The notes: generated by a model not told the origin, from the sequence alone. A stretch of DNA of 6,626 bases from Comamonadaceae bacterium (GCA_947460165.1 CANHKH010000187.1:1-6626); one strand, 5' to 3'. Positions 1 to 5,728 are shown, numbered from the stretch's first letter. A program made the numbers and translations.

Positions 1-110
1 CCTCTGGCAAGAGCGGCAAGGCCAACACAGCGGTCAAAGCCCCGGTCGCCAACACAGCCAAAGCCACCAAGGCCGTGAAAAGCGCCAAAACGCCGGCCTC
101 CAAAGCCTGA
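1..110 (+). CDS. C-terminal tail of an unidentified Lys/Ala-rich protein (partial)
   Basis: Only the last 35 or so codons are present, read in the frame whose codons begin at position 3 and ending at TGA 108-110; the start lies left of the window. The residues are almost all Ala, Lys, Thr, Val, Ser, Pro and Asn, giving a strongly basic, low-complexity tail. An 11-bp direct repeat (GCCAACACAGC at 21-31 and 48-58) recurs at 27 bases, that is nine codons, so the tail partly arose by in-frame duplication. Such tails occur on histone H1-like proteins, HU-like proteins, topoisomerases and RNA helicases of betaproteobacteria, where they bind nucleic acid. No folded domain is visible, so the protein cannot be named. 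The reading frame is supported by codon composition and by the lack of any other gene covering this stretch. Confidence 0.6.
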   Translation, partial: SGKSGKANTAVKAPVANTAKATKAVKSAKTPASKA

Positions 111-124
111 GGCCTCCAAGCGGC

Positions 125-149
125 GGGCCTGCACCCTCACCACAGGCCT
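125..149 (+). terminator. Possible weak terminator hairpin after the first gene
   Basis: GGCCTG at 126-131 can pair with CAGGCC at 143-148 across an 11-base loop, with a further G-U pair at 125/149. It begins 15 bases after the stop codon at 108-110. No T-run follows, so it is not a canonical intrinsic terminator. The large loop makes it only a candidate. Confidence 0.2.
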
Positions 150-259
150 ACTCCTTCAGGAAAGGGGGCAGTCCGGCGCGGGCGCAGCTTTGCTCAGTTC
201 GCTGTGCGCACCGACCCGCACCAAAGCCCTCCAAAAGACGGGTGATGGGGGAAACCACC

Positions 260-288
260 TCGACGCTGGGCCTGGCCGCTGCTATAGT
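260..288 (+). promoter_or_regulatory. Sigma70-like promoter for the Bug/hydratase pair
   Basis: A -35-like TCGACG (260-265, four of six matches to TTGACA) is followed after exactly 17 bases by TATAGT (283-288, five of six matches to TATAAT). Transcription would start near 295, giving a leader of about 50 bases before the ATG at 346. The surrounding sequence switches here from GC-rich to AT-rich, as expected of a promoter. This is read from the sequence only. Confidence 0.45.
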
Positions 289-290
289 TT

Positions 291-327
291 ATTTCGATAG
301 TACGCAATACATTTCGATTTACCGAAA
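291..327. promoter_or_regulatory. Repeat cluster at the predicted start point, candidate operator
   Basis: ATTTCGAT occurs twice, at 291-298 and 311-318, 20 bases apart and so on about the same face of the helix. The second copy is part of an inverted repeat, TTTCG (312-316) and CGAAA (323-327) around six bases. The first copy runs into TTCGATA, three bases, then CGCA, which loosely resembles the PcaU/PobR type of IclR-family operator. The cluster overlaps and follows the predicted transcription start, where a repressor would act. No regulator gene is in the window, so the cognate protein is unknown. Confidence 0.3.
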
Positions 328-345
328 CACATTCAAGGAACGCCC

Positions 346-1344
346 ATGACCCCAGGCCATCGCCCCACCCGCCGAGTCACCCTGCACTGCGCCAGCGCCT
401 TCGTTGCCCTGGCCGGTCTGGGCCTGAGCACGCTGGCGGCAGCGCAGTCCAATTACCCGGACAGGCCGGTCCGCCTGGTGGTGGGCTTTGCCCCCGGTGG
501 TTCCGACATTTCGGCCCGCATCATTGCGCAAAAGCTCTCGCAAATGTGGGGTCAGCAAGTCATTGTGGACAACCGGCCCGGGGCTGCGGGCAACATAGGC
601 GCAGACGCGGTGGCCAAGGCGGCGCCCGACGGCTACACCTTGCTGCTGGCGGTCAACTCCTACACCATCAACACCTCGGCCTACAAAGGTTTGAGCTGGG
701 ACCTGCTGCGCGACTTTTCGCCGCTGGGCCGCTATGGCTACTCGCCCATGGTGGTGGTGGTCAACGACAAGCTGCCGGTGCGCAGCTTGAGCGAGTTGAT
801 CACCTATGCCAAGGCCAACCCAGGCAAGCTCAATTACGGCTCGGCCGGGGCTGCCACGGCCCCGCACCTGGCCTGCGAAGACTTCTCGCACAAAACCGGC
901 CTGAACATGACGCACATTCCTTACAAGGGCTCCGGCCCCTCGGTGCAGGCCTTGTTGGCCGATGAGGTGCAACTGTCTTTTGGCGCGCAATCGGCCTTTG
1001 ATGCCTTCATCAAGGCCGGCCGGCTGCGCCCGCTGGCCGTGACCACAGCGACCCGCCAGTCGCTGCTGCCCGACGTTCCCACCATCAAAGAGGCCAGCGG
1101 CATCGATTTTTCAGCCGAGATTTGGTATGGCTTGCTCGGTCCCGCCAAGATGCCCGCGGCCCTGGTCAACAAGATCAGCGAGGACCTGCGCAAAGTGGTC
1201 GCCGACCCCGACACCCAGTCTCGCTTGCGCGATGCGGGGGTGCAGTCGGCGTTCTTGAATGCCGCAGAGATGGGCGAGCTCATGAGAAGCAACGTCGCCA
1301 CCTGGCGTGCCGTCATCAACCGCGTGCAGATCAGCCTGGACTGA
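346..1344 (+). CDS. Tripartite tricarboxylate transporter substrate-binding protein (Bug family)
   Basis: This is a 332-residue periplasmic solute receptor of the Bug/TctC family, which binds carboxylates or related small acids and passes them to a TctA/TctB membrane pair. The start at 346 is supported by AAGGAA (335-340) five bases upstream. A signal peptide is clear: basic RPTRR, a hydrophobic stretch at about 13-33, and a likely cut after Ala33 (AAA|QS). The mature protein opens with the family block YPDRPVRLVVGFAPGG (37-52), then VDNRPGAAGNIGAD (74-87), AAPDGYTLLL (92-101), YGSAGAATAPHL (164-175), IPYKGSGPSVQALL and PDVPTI. Length is typical. In the first ligand loop the usual APGGxxD appears as APGGSD, one residue shorter, and the second loop has AAT where GxGS is common, so ligand choice may differ. 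No TctA/TctB genes are nearby, as is usual for the many orphan Bug proteins of Burkholderiales. The ligand is unknown; a product or substrate of the neighbouring enzymes is an inference. Confidence 0.93.
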   Translation: MTPGHRPTRRVTLHCASAFVALAGLGLSTLAAAQSNYPDRPVRLVVGFAPGGSDISARIIAQKLSQMWGQQVIVDNRPGAAGNIGADAVAKAAPDGYTLLLAVNSYTINTSAYKGLSWDLLRDFSPLGRYGYSPMVVVVNDKLPVRSLSELITYAKANPGKLNYGSAGAATAPHLACEDFSHKTGLNMTHIPYKGSGPSVQALLADEVQLSFGAQSAFDAFIKAGRLRPLAVTTATRQSLLPDVPTIKEASGIDFSAEIWYGLLGPAKMPAALVNKISEDLRKVVADPDTQSRLRDAGVQSAFLNAAEMGELMRSNVATWRAVINRVQISLD

Positions 1345-1349
1345 GCTGC

Positions 1350-1372
1350 CAGACCAAGGCCTCTTGGGGCTG
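1350..1372 (+). other. Small intercistronic hairpin between Bug and hydratase genes
   Basis: In the 42-base gap, CCAAG (1354-1358) pairs with CTTGG (1363-1367) over a four-base loop. CAG (1350-1352) and CTG (1370-1372) can add three pairs beyond a small internal loop. Such a structure could shield the 3' end of the binding-protein message or reduce read-through, so that the receptor is made in excess of the enzyme. It has no T-run and is not a clear terminator. Confidence 0.25.
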
Positions 1373-1386
1373 ACAAAGAGAGCGCC

Positions 1387-2151
1387 ATGTCCGATGAAGT
1401 GTTGGTCGAGCACGACGATGGTTTGGTGATCATCACCATCAACCGCCCTGAGCAGCGCAACGCGGTGAACCGCGCTGTCTCTTACGCGGTGTGCGCGGCG
1501 ATGGACGAGATGGACCGCAACCCCGCCCTGCGCGCGGGCATTTTGACCGGTGCTGGCGGGAACTTTTGCTCAGGCATGGACCTCAAGGCTTTTTTGCGCG
1601 GTGAGATCATCCGCGTGGAGGGGCGAGGCATCTTGGGCTTGGCGCGCACGCCACCGGTCAAGCCGCTGATTGCCGCCGTCGAGGGCTACTGCCTGGCGGG
1701 GGGCTTTGAATCCATGCTGTGCTGCGACCTGGCGGTGGTGGCGCGCAATGCCCAGTTTGGCTTGCCTGAAGCCAAGCGGGGCCTGGCCGCCGCCGCCGGC
1801 GGCCTGATGCGGCTGCCCCGCCTCTTGCCCCAGCGCATCGCCATGGAAATGGCTTTGACCGGCGACCTGTACGGCGCCGAGCAGCTGGCCGCTCACGGCC
1901 TGTTCAATGCGGTGGTGGAGCCCGGGGAGGCGCTCCATGAAGCGCGCCGACTGGCGCGGCGCATCATGGCCAATGCACCCATGTCGGTGGCCGTGAGCAA
2001 GCGTGTGATCATGGAGCAGCGCGACTGGCCGATTTCCGAGATGTTTGAGCGCCAAGACCCCATCACCGCGCCCGTGCTGGCCAGCCAAGACGCCCGCGAG
2101 GGCGCGGCGGCCTTTGCCGAGCGCAGGCCGCCTCAGTGGCGCGGCCTGTGA
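1387..2151 (+). CDS. Enoyl-CoA hydratase/isomerase family protein (crotonase fold)
   Basis: This 254-residue cytoplasmic enzyme of the crotonase superfamily most likely adds water to a trans-2-enoyl-CoA in a beta-oxidation-type step. The N-terminus LVIITINRPEQRNAVN (13-28) is typical. The oxyanion-hole segments are GNFCSGMDL (58-66) and the AGGFE region (104-108). Both hydratase-type acids are present: Glu108 in GGFE and Glu128 in FGLPEAKRGL, 20 residues apart as in Glu144/Glu164 of rat mitochondrial hydratase. This favours true hydratase activity over family members that lost one Glu. The C-terminal FERQDPITAPVLASQDAREG block is the usual helical part. Start 1387 follows a purine-rich AAAGAGAG (1375-1382), a modest Shine-Dalgarno. 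It lies 42 bases after the Bug gene on the same strand, probably in the same transcript. The exact acyl-CoA cannot be told; isomerase or hydrolase activity remains possible. Confidence 0.9.
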   Translation: MSDEVLVEHDDGLVIITINRPEQRNAVNRAVSYAVCAAMDEMDRNPALRAGILTGAGGNFCSGMDLKAFLRGEIIRVEGRGILGLARTPPVKPLIAAVEGYCLAGGFESMLCCDLAVVARNAQFGLPEAKRGLAAAAGGLMRLPRLLPQRIAMEMALTGDLYGAEQLAAHGLFNAVVEPGEALHEARRLARRIMANAPMSVAVSKRVIMEQRDWPISEMFERQDPITAPVLASQDAREGAAAFAERRPPQWRGL

Positions 2152-2158
2152 GCCGCGC
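2139..2158. terminator. Hairpin at the convergence point, possible bidirectional terminator
   Basis: GCGCGGC (2139-2145) and GCCGCGC (2152-2158) form a perfect seven-pair all-GC stem around CTGTGA. The hairpin contains the hydratase stop codon (2149-2151) and begins six bases past the dehydrogenase stop on the other strand. An adjoining 8-bp palindrome, GAGCGCTC, lies at 2159-2166. Because a perfect inverted repeat folds on both strands, it could help end both converging transcripts. Neither side has a T-run, so efficient intrinsic termination is uncertain. Confidence 0.4.
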
Positions 2159-2164
2159 GAGCGC

Positions 2165-2896
2165 TCAGAGTGCGCAGCCGCCGTCGATGGCCAGCTCTGA
2201 GCCCGTCATGTAGCTGGCCTCGTCGCTCAGCAAAAACAAGACCAAGCCAGCCACCTCGTCGGCCGTGCCCAAGCGCTTCATGGGCACTTGCTGGGTGCGT
2301 TTGTGGTTGTCCTCGGCGCTGCGCACCAGCAGCATGTCGGTGTCAATCGGGCCGGGGTGCACCGAGTTCACGCGTATGCCCTTGCCCACCAGCTCCAAGG
2401 CGGCGGCCTTGGTCATGCCCCGCACCGCCCACTTGGTGGCGGTGTAGGCGATGGAGTTGGGCGCGCTGCGCAGCGCCACGGTGGACGAGAGGTTGACGAT
2501 GGAGCCGCCGCCGTGGCGCTCCAACACCGGCGCCACGGCTTGCAGGCCCAGGAAAACACCCGTCTGGTTGACGCGCACATGGCGCTCAAATTCTTCCAGC
2601 GTCACCTGGTCCAGCGGCAGCGGCCGGTAGACCCCGGCGTTGTTGACCAGGCCGCTCAAGGGGCCCAAGCGCTCGGCCGCTTGGACCGCTTGCTGCCACC
2701 CTTGAGGCTGGGTGACATCGAGCGGCTGGAACACGCAGCGCGGGCCCAACTCGCTGGCCAGCGCTTGGCCCAGGTCCTGCAGCACGTCAGCGATCAGCAC
2801 CTGGCCGCCCTCGGCCACCACGCGCCGCGCTTGGGCCGCGCCCAGGCCGCGGGCGCCGCCTGTGATGAGAAAAGTTTTGTCCTTGAAGCGGCTCAT
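2165..2896 (-). CDS. NAD-type short-chain dehydrogenase/reductase (classical SDR)
   Basis: This is a 243-residue cytoplasmic oxidoreductase that interconverts a secondary alcohol and a ketone. The cofactor motif TGGARGLG is at 12-19. Asp37 ends strand beta2 (VLIADV), which indicates NAD(H) rather than NADP(H). NNAG is at 85-88. The catalytic tetrad is complete: Asn110, Ser138, Tyr151 and Lys155. The C-terminus YMTGSELAIDGG is typical. The overall pattern (KTFLITGGARGLG, IRVNSVHPG) recalls bacterial 3alpha/20beta-hydroxysteroid and cyclic-alcohol dehydrogenases, but the substrate is not proven. The start at 2896 is chosen over an upstream ATG at 2956 because SDR homology begins at MSRFKDK and AAGGAA (2904-2909) lies eight bases before it. 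The start overlaps the stop of the monooxygenase gene as ATGA (2893-2896), implying translational coupling. It probably supplies the ketone to, or acts on a product of, that enzyme. Confidence 0.92.
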   Translation of the reverse strand: MSRFKDKTFLITGGARGLGAAQARRVVAEGGQVLIADVLQDLGQALASELGPRCVFQPLDVTQPQGWQQAVQAAERLGPLSGLVNNAGVYRPLPLDQVTLEEFERHVRVNQTGVFLGLQAVAPVLERHGGGSIVNLSSTVALRSAPNSIAYTATKWAVRGMTKAAALELVGKGIRVNSVHPGPIDTDMLLVRSAEDNHKRTQQVPMKRLGTADEVAGLVLFLLSDEASYMTGSELAIDGGCAL

Positions 2897-4515
2897 GCGG
2901 GTGTTCCTTTTGACAGGGTGAAGTGGGGGTAACCGGCGGCGACCTCTTGGCGGCACAAGGCGGCGTAGTTGTGAAAGCCGCCGCCGTAAGGCAAAAACAC
3001 CCGGGGCTTGCCCGGCACGTTGGCGCCCATGTACCAGGAGTTGGTGGTGGTGAACAGCGTGCCTTCGGCGACTTCGGCGACATGGCGCACCCAGTGGTCT
3101 TCGGCCTCAAGCTGGGCCTCGACCAGGCCGCACTGCTGCGCGCGCATGTGCTCTAGCAGCTCGGCGATCCATTCGACATGCTGCTCGATGGAGACAATCA
3201 CATTGGTCAAGATGGACGGGCTGCCTGGGCCTGTGACCATGAAAAAATTGGGGTAGTCGGCCACCATCAGGCCCAGGTAGGCGCGTGGCCCGGCGGCCCA
3301 CTTGTCTTTGAGCAGGCGCTGCTGGCGGCCTCGAATCTCCATGCGCTCGATGGCGCCGGTGACGGCGTCAAAGCCCGTGGCAAACACCACCGCGTCCAGC
3401 GCGTAGTCGCCGCTGGCGGTCTGCACGCCTGTGGCGTGAAAGCGCTCAATGGGCGCGGCTTGCAGGTCGTGCAGCTGCACATGCGGCAGGTTGAAGGTGG
3501 CGTAGTAGTCGGTGTCCACGCACAAGCGCTTGGTGCCCAGCGCGTAACCCTTGGGGCTCAGGCGCTCGGCCGCCTCTGGGTCGGTGACGATGCTGCGAAT
3601 TTTCTCGCGCACAAAGTCGGCCGCCAGCTCATTGGCCTGGGCGTTGACAAAAATGTCATTGAAGCAGTGGTTGAAGTTGGCGCCCCCTTTGCGCCAGCGC
3701 CGCTCGTACTCGGCTTCGCGCTCGGCCTCGTCGACCTCAAAGGTTCCGCGTTGGGCGTAGTCGTACAAAATGCCCGAGCGCGAGTTGCGCGCCCGCTCGC
3801 GGTGCGCCTGGTAGTTTTGTTTCCAGGCCTGCTGCTCCTGCTCGGGCAGCGGCCGGTTCCAAGCCGGAATGCTGAAGTTGGGGGTGCGCTGGAACACCAC
3901 CAGCTGGGCCGCCTGCTGGGCCAGCTGGGGAATGGTCTGTATGCCCGAGGAGCCCGTGCCTATCACCCCCACCCGCAGGCCCCTGAGGTCCACGCCTTCT
4001 TGGGGCCAGGCGCTGGTGTGCAGGCGCAGGCCCGCAAAGTCGTCCAGCCCCGCCATCTCGGGCGTGCGGGCGGCCGACAAGCAGCCCGCCGCTGAAATAA
4101 AGAACTGCGCGGTGACCTCGTCGCCCTGGTCGGTGCGCACACGCCAGCGGGCGTGCGCCTCTTCAAAGTCGGCCGACAGCACGCGGGTTTTGAGCTGGAT
4201 GTCTGGGCGCAGCGCAAAACGGTCGGCCACATGGTTGATGTAGTTCAGGATTTCTTGCTGGGCCGGGTAGCGCTCGCTCCACAGCCACTCTTGCTGCAAG
4301 GCTTCGTCAAAGGAGTAGGAGTACTGCATGCTCTCCACATCGCAGCGGGCACCGGGGTAGCGGTTCCAAAACCAAGTGCCGCCCACGCCGTCGCCCGCCT
4401 CATAAAGGCGGGCGCGCAAGCCCAGTTGGCGCAGCTTGTGCAGCATGTACAGGCCAGCAAAGCCCGCGCCCACGACCACGGCGTCGTAAGAAGGTGCGGC
4501 AGGGGTGTTGGACAT
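2893..4515 (-). CDS. Type I Baeyer-Villiger flavin monooxygenase
   Basis: This 540-residue FAD- and NADPH-dependent enzyme inserts one oxygen atom next to a carbonyl, turning a ketone into an ester or lactone. The FAD Rossmann motif GAGFAG is at 16-21, followed by GGTWFWNRYPGARCDVES (45-62). The Baeyer-Villiger fingerprint FxGxxxHxxxWP is exact at 160-171 (FAGLRLHTSAWP). The NADPH motif GTGSSG is at 186-191, with QRTP at 209-212 where the 2'-phosphate is recognised. Arg330 in KRLCVDTDYY matches the catalytic Arg of cyclohexanone and phenylacetone monooxygenases. ATGFDA is at 379-384, and NSWYMGANVPGKPR near 492-505. Length matches cyclohexanone monooxygenase (about 540). Start 4515 is preferred over an ATG 41 codons upstream (4638), because that extension overlaps the upstream gene and GGAGAG (4520-4525) precedes MSNTP. 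It follows the hydrolase gene by 14 bases and overlaps the SDR gene by four. The substrate, cyclic or linear ketone, cannot be read from the sequence. Confidence 0.95.
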   Translation of the reverse strand: MSNTPAAPSYDAVVVGAGFAGLYMLHKLRQLGLRARLYEAGDGVGGTWFWNRYPGARCDVESMQYSYSFDEALQQEWLWSERYPAQQEILNYINHVADRFALRPDIQLKTRVLSADFEEAHARWRVRTDQGDEVTAQFFISAAGCLSAARTPEMAGLDDFAGLRLHTSAWPQEGVDLRGLRVGVIGTGSSGIQTIPQLAQQAAQLVVFQRTPNFSIPAWNRPLPEQEQQAWKQNYQAHRERARNSRSGILYDYAQRGTFEVDEAEREAEYERRWRKGGANFNHCFNDIFVNAQANELAADFVREKIRSIVTDPEAAERLSPKGYALGTKRLCVDTDYYATFNLPHVQLHDLQAAPIERFHATGVQTASGDYALDAVVFATGFDAVTGAIERMEIRGRQQRLLKDKWAAGPRAYLGLMVADYPNFFMVTGPGSPSILTNVIVSIEQHVEWIAELLEHMRAQQCGLVEAQLEAEDHWVRHVAEVAEGTLFTTTNSWYMGANVPGKPRVFLPYGGGFHNYAALCRQEVAAGYPHFTLSKGTPA

Positions 4516-4529
4516 GGGTCTCTCCAAAA

Positions 4530-5576
4530 TCAAGGGGTTCTCGCGTCGAGCCGGTAAATGCGGGCAGCGCTTTCGCTGAACAAGGCTTGTTTGTCGGCCT
4601 CGCTCAAGCCTGCGGCCACGCGCTTGAAGGCGTTCCACAGCACGGCGTAGCTGCAGCTGCCTTTGTCGACCGGAAAATTGCTTTCAAACATGCAGCGCTC
4701 AGCGCCAAAGTATTGAATGCAGGGTTCAAGATAAGGGCGCCAGGCCTGGGCCAGCAGCTGGGAGCTGGGGGGATCCTCGCGCTCGGCAAAATCAAAACCA
4801 AAAAGCCGCATGCCCATGCCGCCCAGCTTGAGCACCACGTTCGGGCACTGGGCCAGCTCTTTGAGGTGCGCCAACCATTGAAGGCGCACTTCGTCGCGGC
4901 GACCCGCATACGGCCCTATGCCCAGCACACCGCCCACATGGTTGAGCACGATCAGGGTGTCTGGAAAAGCCCGGGCCAAATCGGTCAGCTCTGGCAGTTG
5001 CGTGTGGTAAATCCAGGCGTCAAAGGACAGCCCCAGCGGGGCCAACTCGGCAAAGCCTGCGCGAAAGGCGGGGGCTGCCATCACATAGGGCGGCGGGCGG
5101 GCCAAAGAGCCTTGGGCGGCCGGGTCGGGGTGCCACACCGCGCTGTAGCGAATGCCGCGAAAACGCCCGCCCCCTGCGCTCACATGCGCTTGCAGCACGG
5201 GCCGCACCTGGGACCCGAGGCACAGGTCGGCGTGGCCGACGATGGCCGCCGCCACCCGGCAGGGGCCATGCGCGCCCCTGGCACTCAAGGTGGCGGCCTC
5301 GTTGAGGAACTCGGTCTCGCCCACGGGCTGCAGCGCCACCGGGCCTTGGGTGCGGTACATGGCTTTGCACTCGACCGCCACTGTCGCGGTGATGCGGTGG
5401 CCCGCACCCACGTCTTGCAAAAAATCCTCTAAAAAATAGGGCGCGCCCGGGTGGTCCCACAGGTGGTGGTGGGCATCGATGATGGGCAGGTCTGGCTCCA
5501 GGACTTCCTCGCGCCAGCGGGCCAGCCAGTCGGGCCGCACCGCCAAATGGGGCGCCTTGGCAGGCGTCTGACTCAT
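4530..5576 (-). CDS. Amidohydrolase-superfamily TIM-barrel hydrolase, probable lactonase type
   Basis: This 348-residue cytoplasmic protein belongs to the amidohydrolase_2 (PF04909/COG3618-like) group, which includes L-fuconolactonase, 4-sulfomuconolactone hydrolase and LigI-type lactonases. The metal motif HxH is at 36-38 within LPIIDAHHHLW. Other likely active-site segments are VAVECKAMY (66-74), FRGIRYSAVWHP (139-150), His191 (WIYHTQL), His213 (LNHVGG) and Asp304 (FESNFPVDK), in the family order. Reaction inferred: hydrolysis of a lactone or related ester. Position as first enzyme gene of the operon with the Baeyer-Villiger gene supports that it opens the lactone made there. ATG 5574-5576 is the only start possible: its frame is open back to a stop near 5661 without any other ATG, GTG or TTG. 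No Shine-Dalgarno precedes it. Instead it overlaps the stop of a 14-codon leader ORF as ATGA, and the bases before it form a hairpin. Initiation is therefore probably coupled to the leader. A decarboxylase role, also known in PF04909, is possible. Confidence 0.85.
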   Translation of the reverse strand: MSQTPAKAPHLAVRPDWLARWREEVLEPDLPIIDAHHHLWDHPGAPYFLEDFLQDVGAGHRITATVAVECKAMYRTQGPVALQPVGETEFLNEAATLSARGAHGPCRVAAAIVGHADLCLGSQVRPVLQAHVSAGGGRFRGIRYSAVWHPDPAAQGSLARPPPYVMAAPAFRAGFAELAPLGLSFDAWIYHTQLPELTDLARAFPDTLIVLNHVGGVLGIGPYAGRRDEVRLQWLAHLKELAQCPNVVLKLGGMGMRLFGFDFAEREDPPSSQLLAQAWRPYLEPCIQYFGAERCMFESNFPVDKGSCSYAVLWNAFKRVAAGLSEADKQALFSESAARIYRLDARTP

Positions 5577-5617
5577 GGGGCGCGGTGCCCCAAGGAGGTG
5601 GGATCGGTCGATGGCAT
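5573..5617 (-). CDS. Probable 14-residue leader peptide, translationally coupled to the hydrolase gene
   Basis: On the minus strand an ATG (5615-5617) opens a frame of 14 codons, MPSTDPTSLGHRAP, ended by TGA at 5573-5575. It has AAAGGA (5626-5631) eight bases upstream, a better ribosome site than any near the hydrolase start. Its stop overlaps that start as ATGA, the same arrangement seen between the monooxygenase and dehydrogenase genes. Translating it would open the hairpin at 5576-5592 and bring ribosomes to the hydrolase ATG. The peptide has two Thr, two Ser and three Pro codons but no run of one amino acid, so a classical amino-acid attenuator is not indicated. A chance ORF of this size is possible; the combination of signal, spacing and overlap is what supports it. 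Confidence 0.5.
   Translation of the reverse strand: MPSTDPTSLGHRAP
5576..5592 (-). promoter_or_regulatory. Hairpin enclosing the upstream edge of the hydrolase start codon
   Basis: TGGGGC (5576-5581) and GCCCCA (5587-5592) form a perfect six-pair stem around five bases. On the minus-strand transcript the stem includes the A of the ATG. Five of the six pairs are GC. It could keep the start closed unless a ribosome crossing the leader ORF opens it. There is no T-run after it. Confidence 0.4.
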
Positions 5618-5647
5618 GCGAGGCGTCCTTTCTGGCCTGGGTGGGCC

Positions 5648-5683
5648 TTGCACACGCACGTCAAGAGCGCGTGCGCTGTGCAA
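5648..5683 (-). ncRNA. 13-bp stem-loop in the operon leader
   Basis: TTGCACACGCACG (5648-5660) is complementary to 5670-5683 apart from one bulged base (5676), giving 7 plus 6 pairs around a nine-base loop. It lies about 30 bases inside the predicted minus-strand transcript and about 17 bases before the leader ORF's Shine-Dalgarno. On the minus strand no T-run follows. It could act as an RNA control element, a stabilising 5' stem, or, as DNA, a protein binding site. No known riboswitch class is recognised. Confidence 0.4.
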
Positions 5684-5722
5684 AATTTTCCTGATTTAGA
5701 ATTAATTTCCCTTGGAGCGAAA

Positions 5723-5728
5723 ATTATA
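5723..5728 (-). promoter_or_regulatory. Perfect -10 box (TATAAT) for the minus-strand operon
   Basis: The minus strand reads TATAAT from 5728 to 5723. At 17 bases upstream the hexamer is CTCCGG, a poor -35. The nearest TTGA-type hexamer, TTGATT (5744 to 5739), is only 10 bases away. A good -10 with no usable -35 suggests dependence on an activator. The start point would be near 5716, with about 100 bases to the leader ORF and 140 to the hydrolase gene. Confidence 0.4.

Noticed and set aside
319..990. Long open frame opposite the Bug gene
   Set aside because: It is the antisense of a clear Bug protein, with His/Arg/Gln-rich composition and no recognisable domain; such frames are common in high-GC DNA.
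2897..2956. 20-residue N-terminal extension of the dehydrogenase
   Set aside because: The Arg/Pro-rich extension is antisense-free but lies in the monooxygenase coding end. SDR similarity starts at the ATG at 2896, which has its own Shine-Dalgarno.
3178..4095. 305-codon plus-strand open frame within the monooxygenase gene
   Set aside because: It is antisense to a gene with a full set of Baeyer-Villiger motifs and has low-complexity composition with no motif of its own.
4516..4638. 41-residue N-terminal extension of the monooxygenase
   Set aside because: It would overlap the hydrolase coding end, has no family similarity, and a proper Shine-Dalgarno lies before the ATG at 4515.
4494..5432. 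312-codon plus-strand open frame across the hydrolase gene
   Set aside because: Shadow of the minus-strand hydrolase, which has metal-binding motifs and family order; no domain on this strand.
5593..5600. CCTCCTT just upstream of the hydrolase start on the minus strand
   Set aside because: This is the anti-Shine-Dalgarno sense, not a Shine-Dalgarno, so it cannot serve as the ribosome site. It could in principle pair with a nearby Shine-Dalgarno, but I do not rely on that.
5020..5664. 214-codon minus-strand frame overlapping the hydrolase start
   Set aside because: It is out of frame with the hydrolase, Pro/Arg/Gly-rich and without motifs. It was considered as an alternative upstream gene and dropped.
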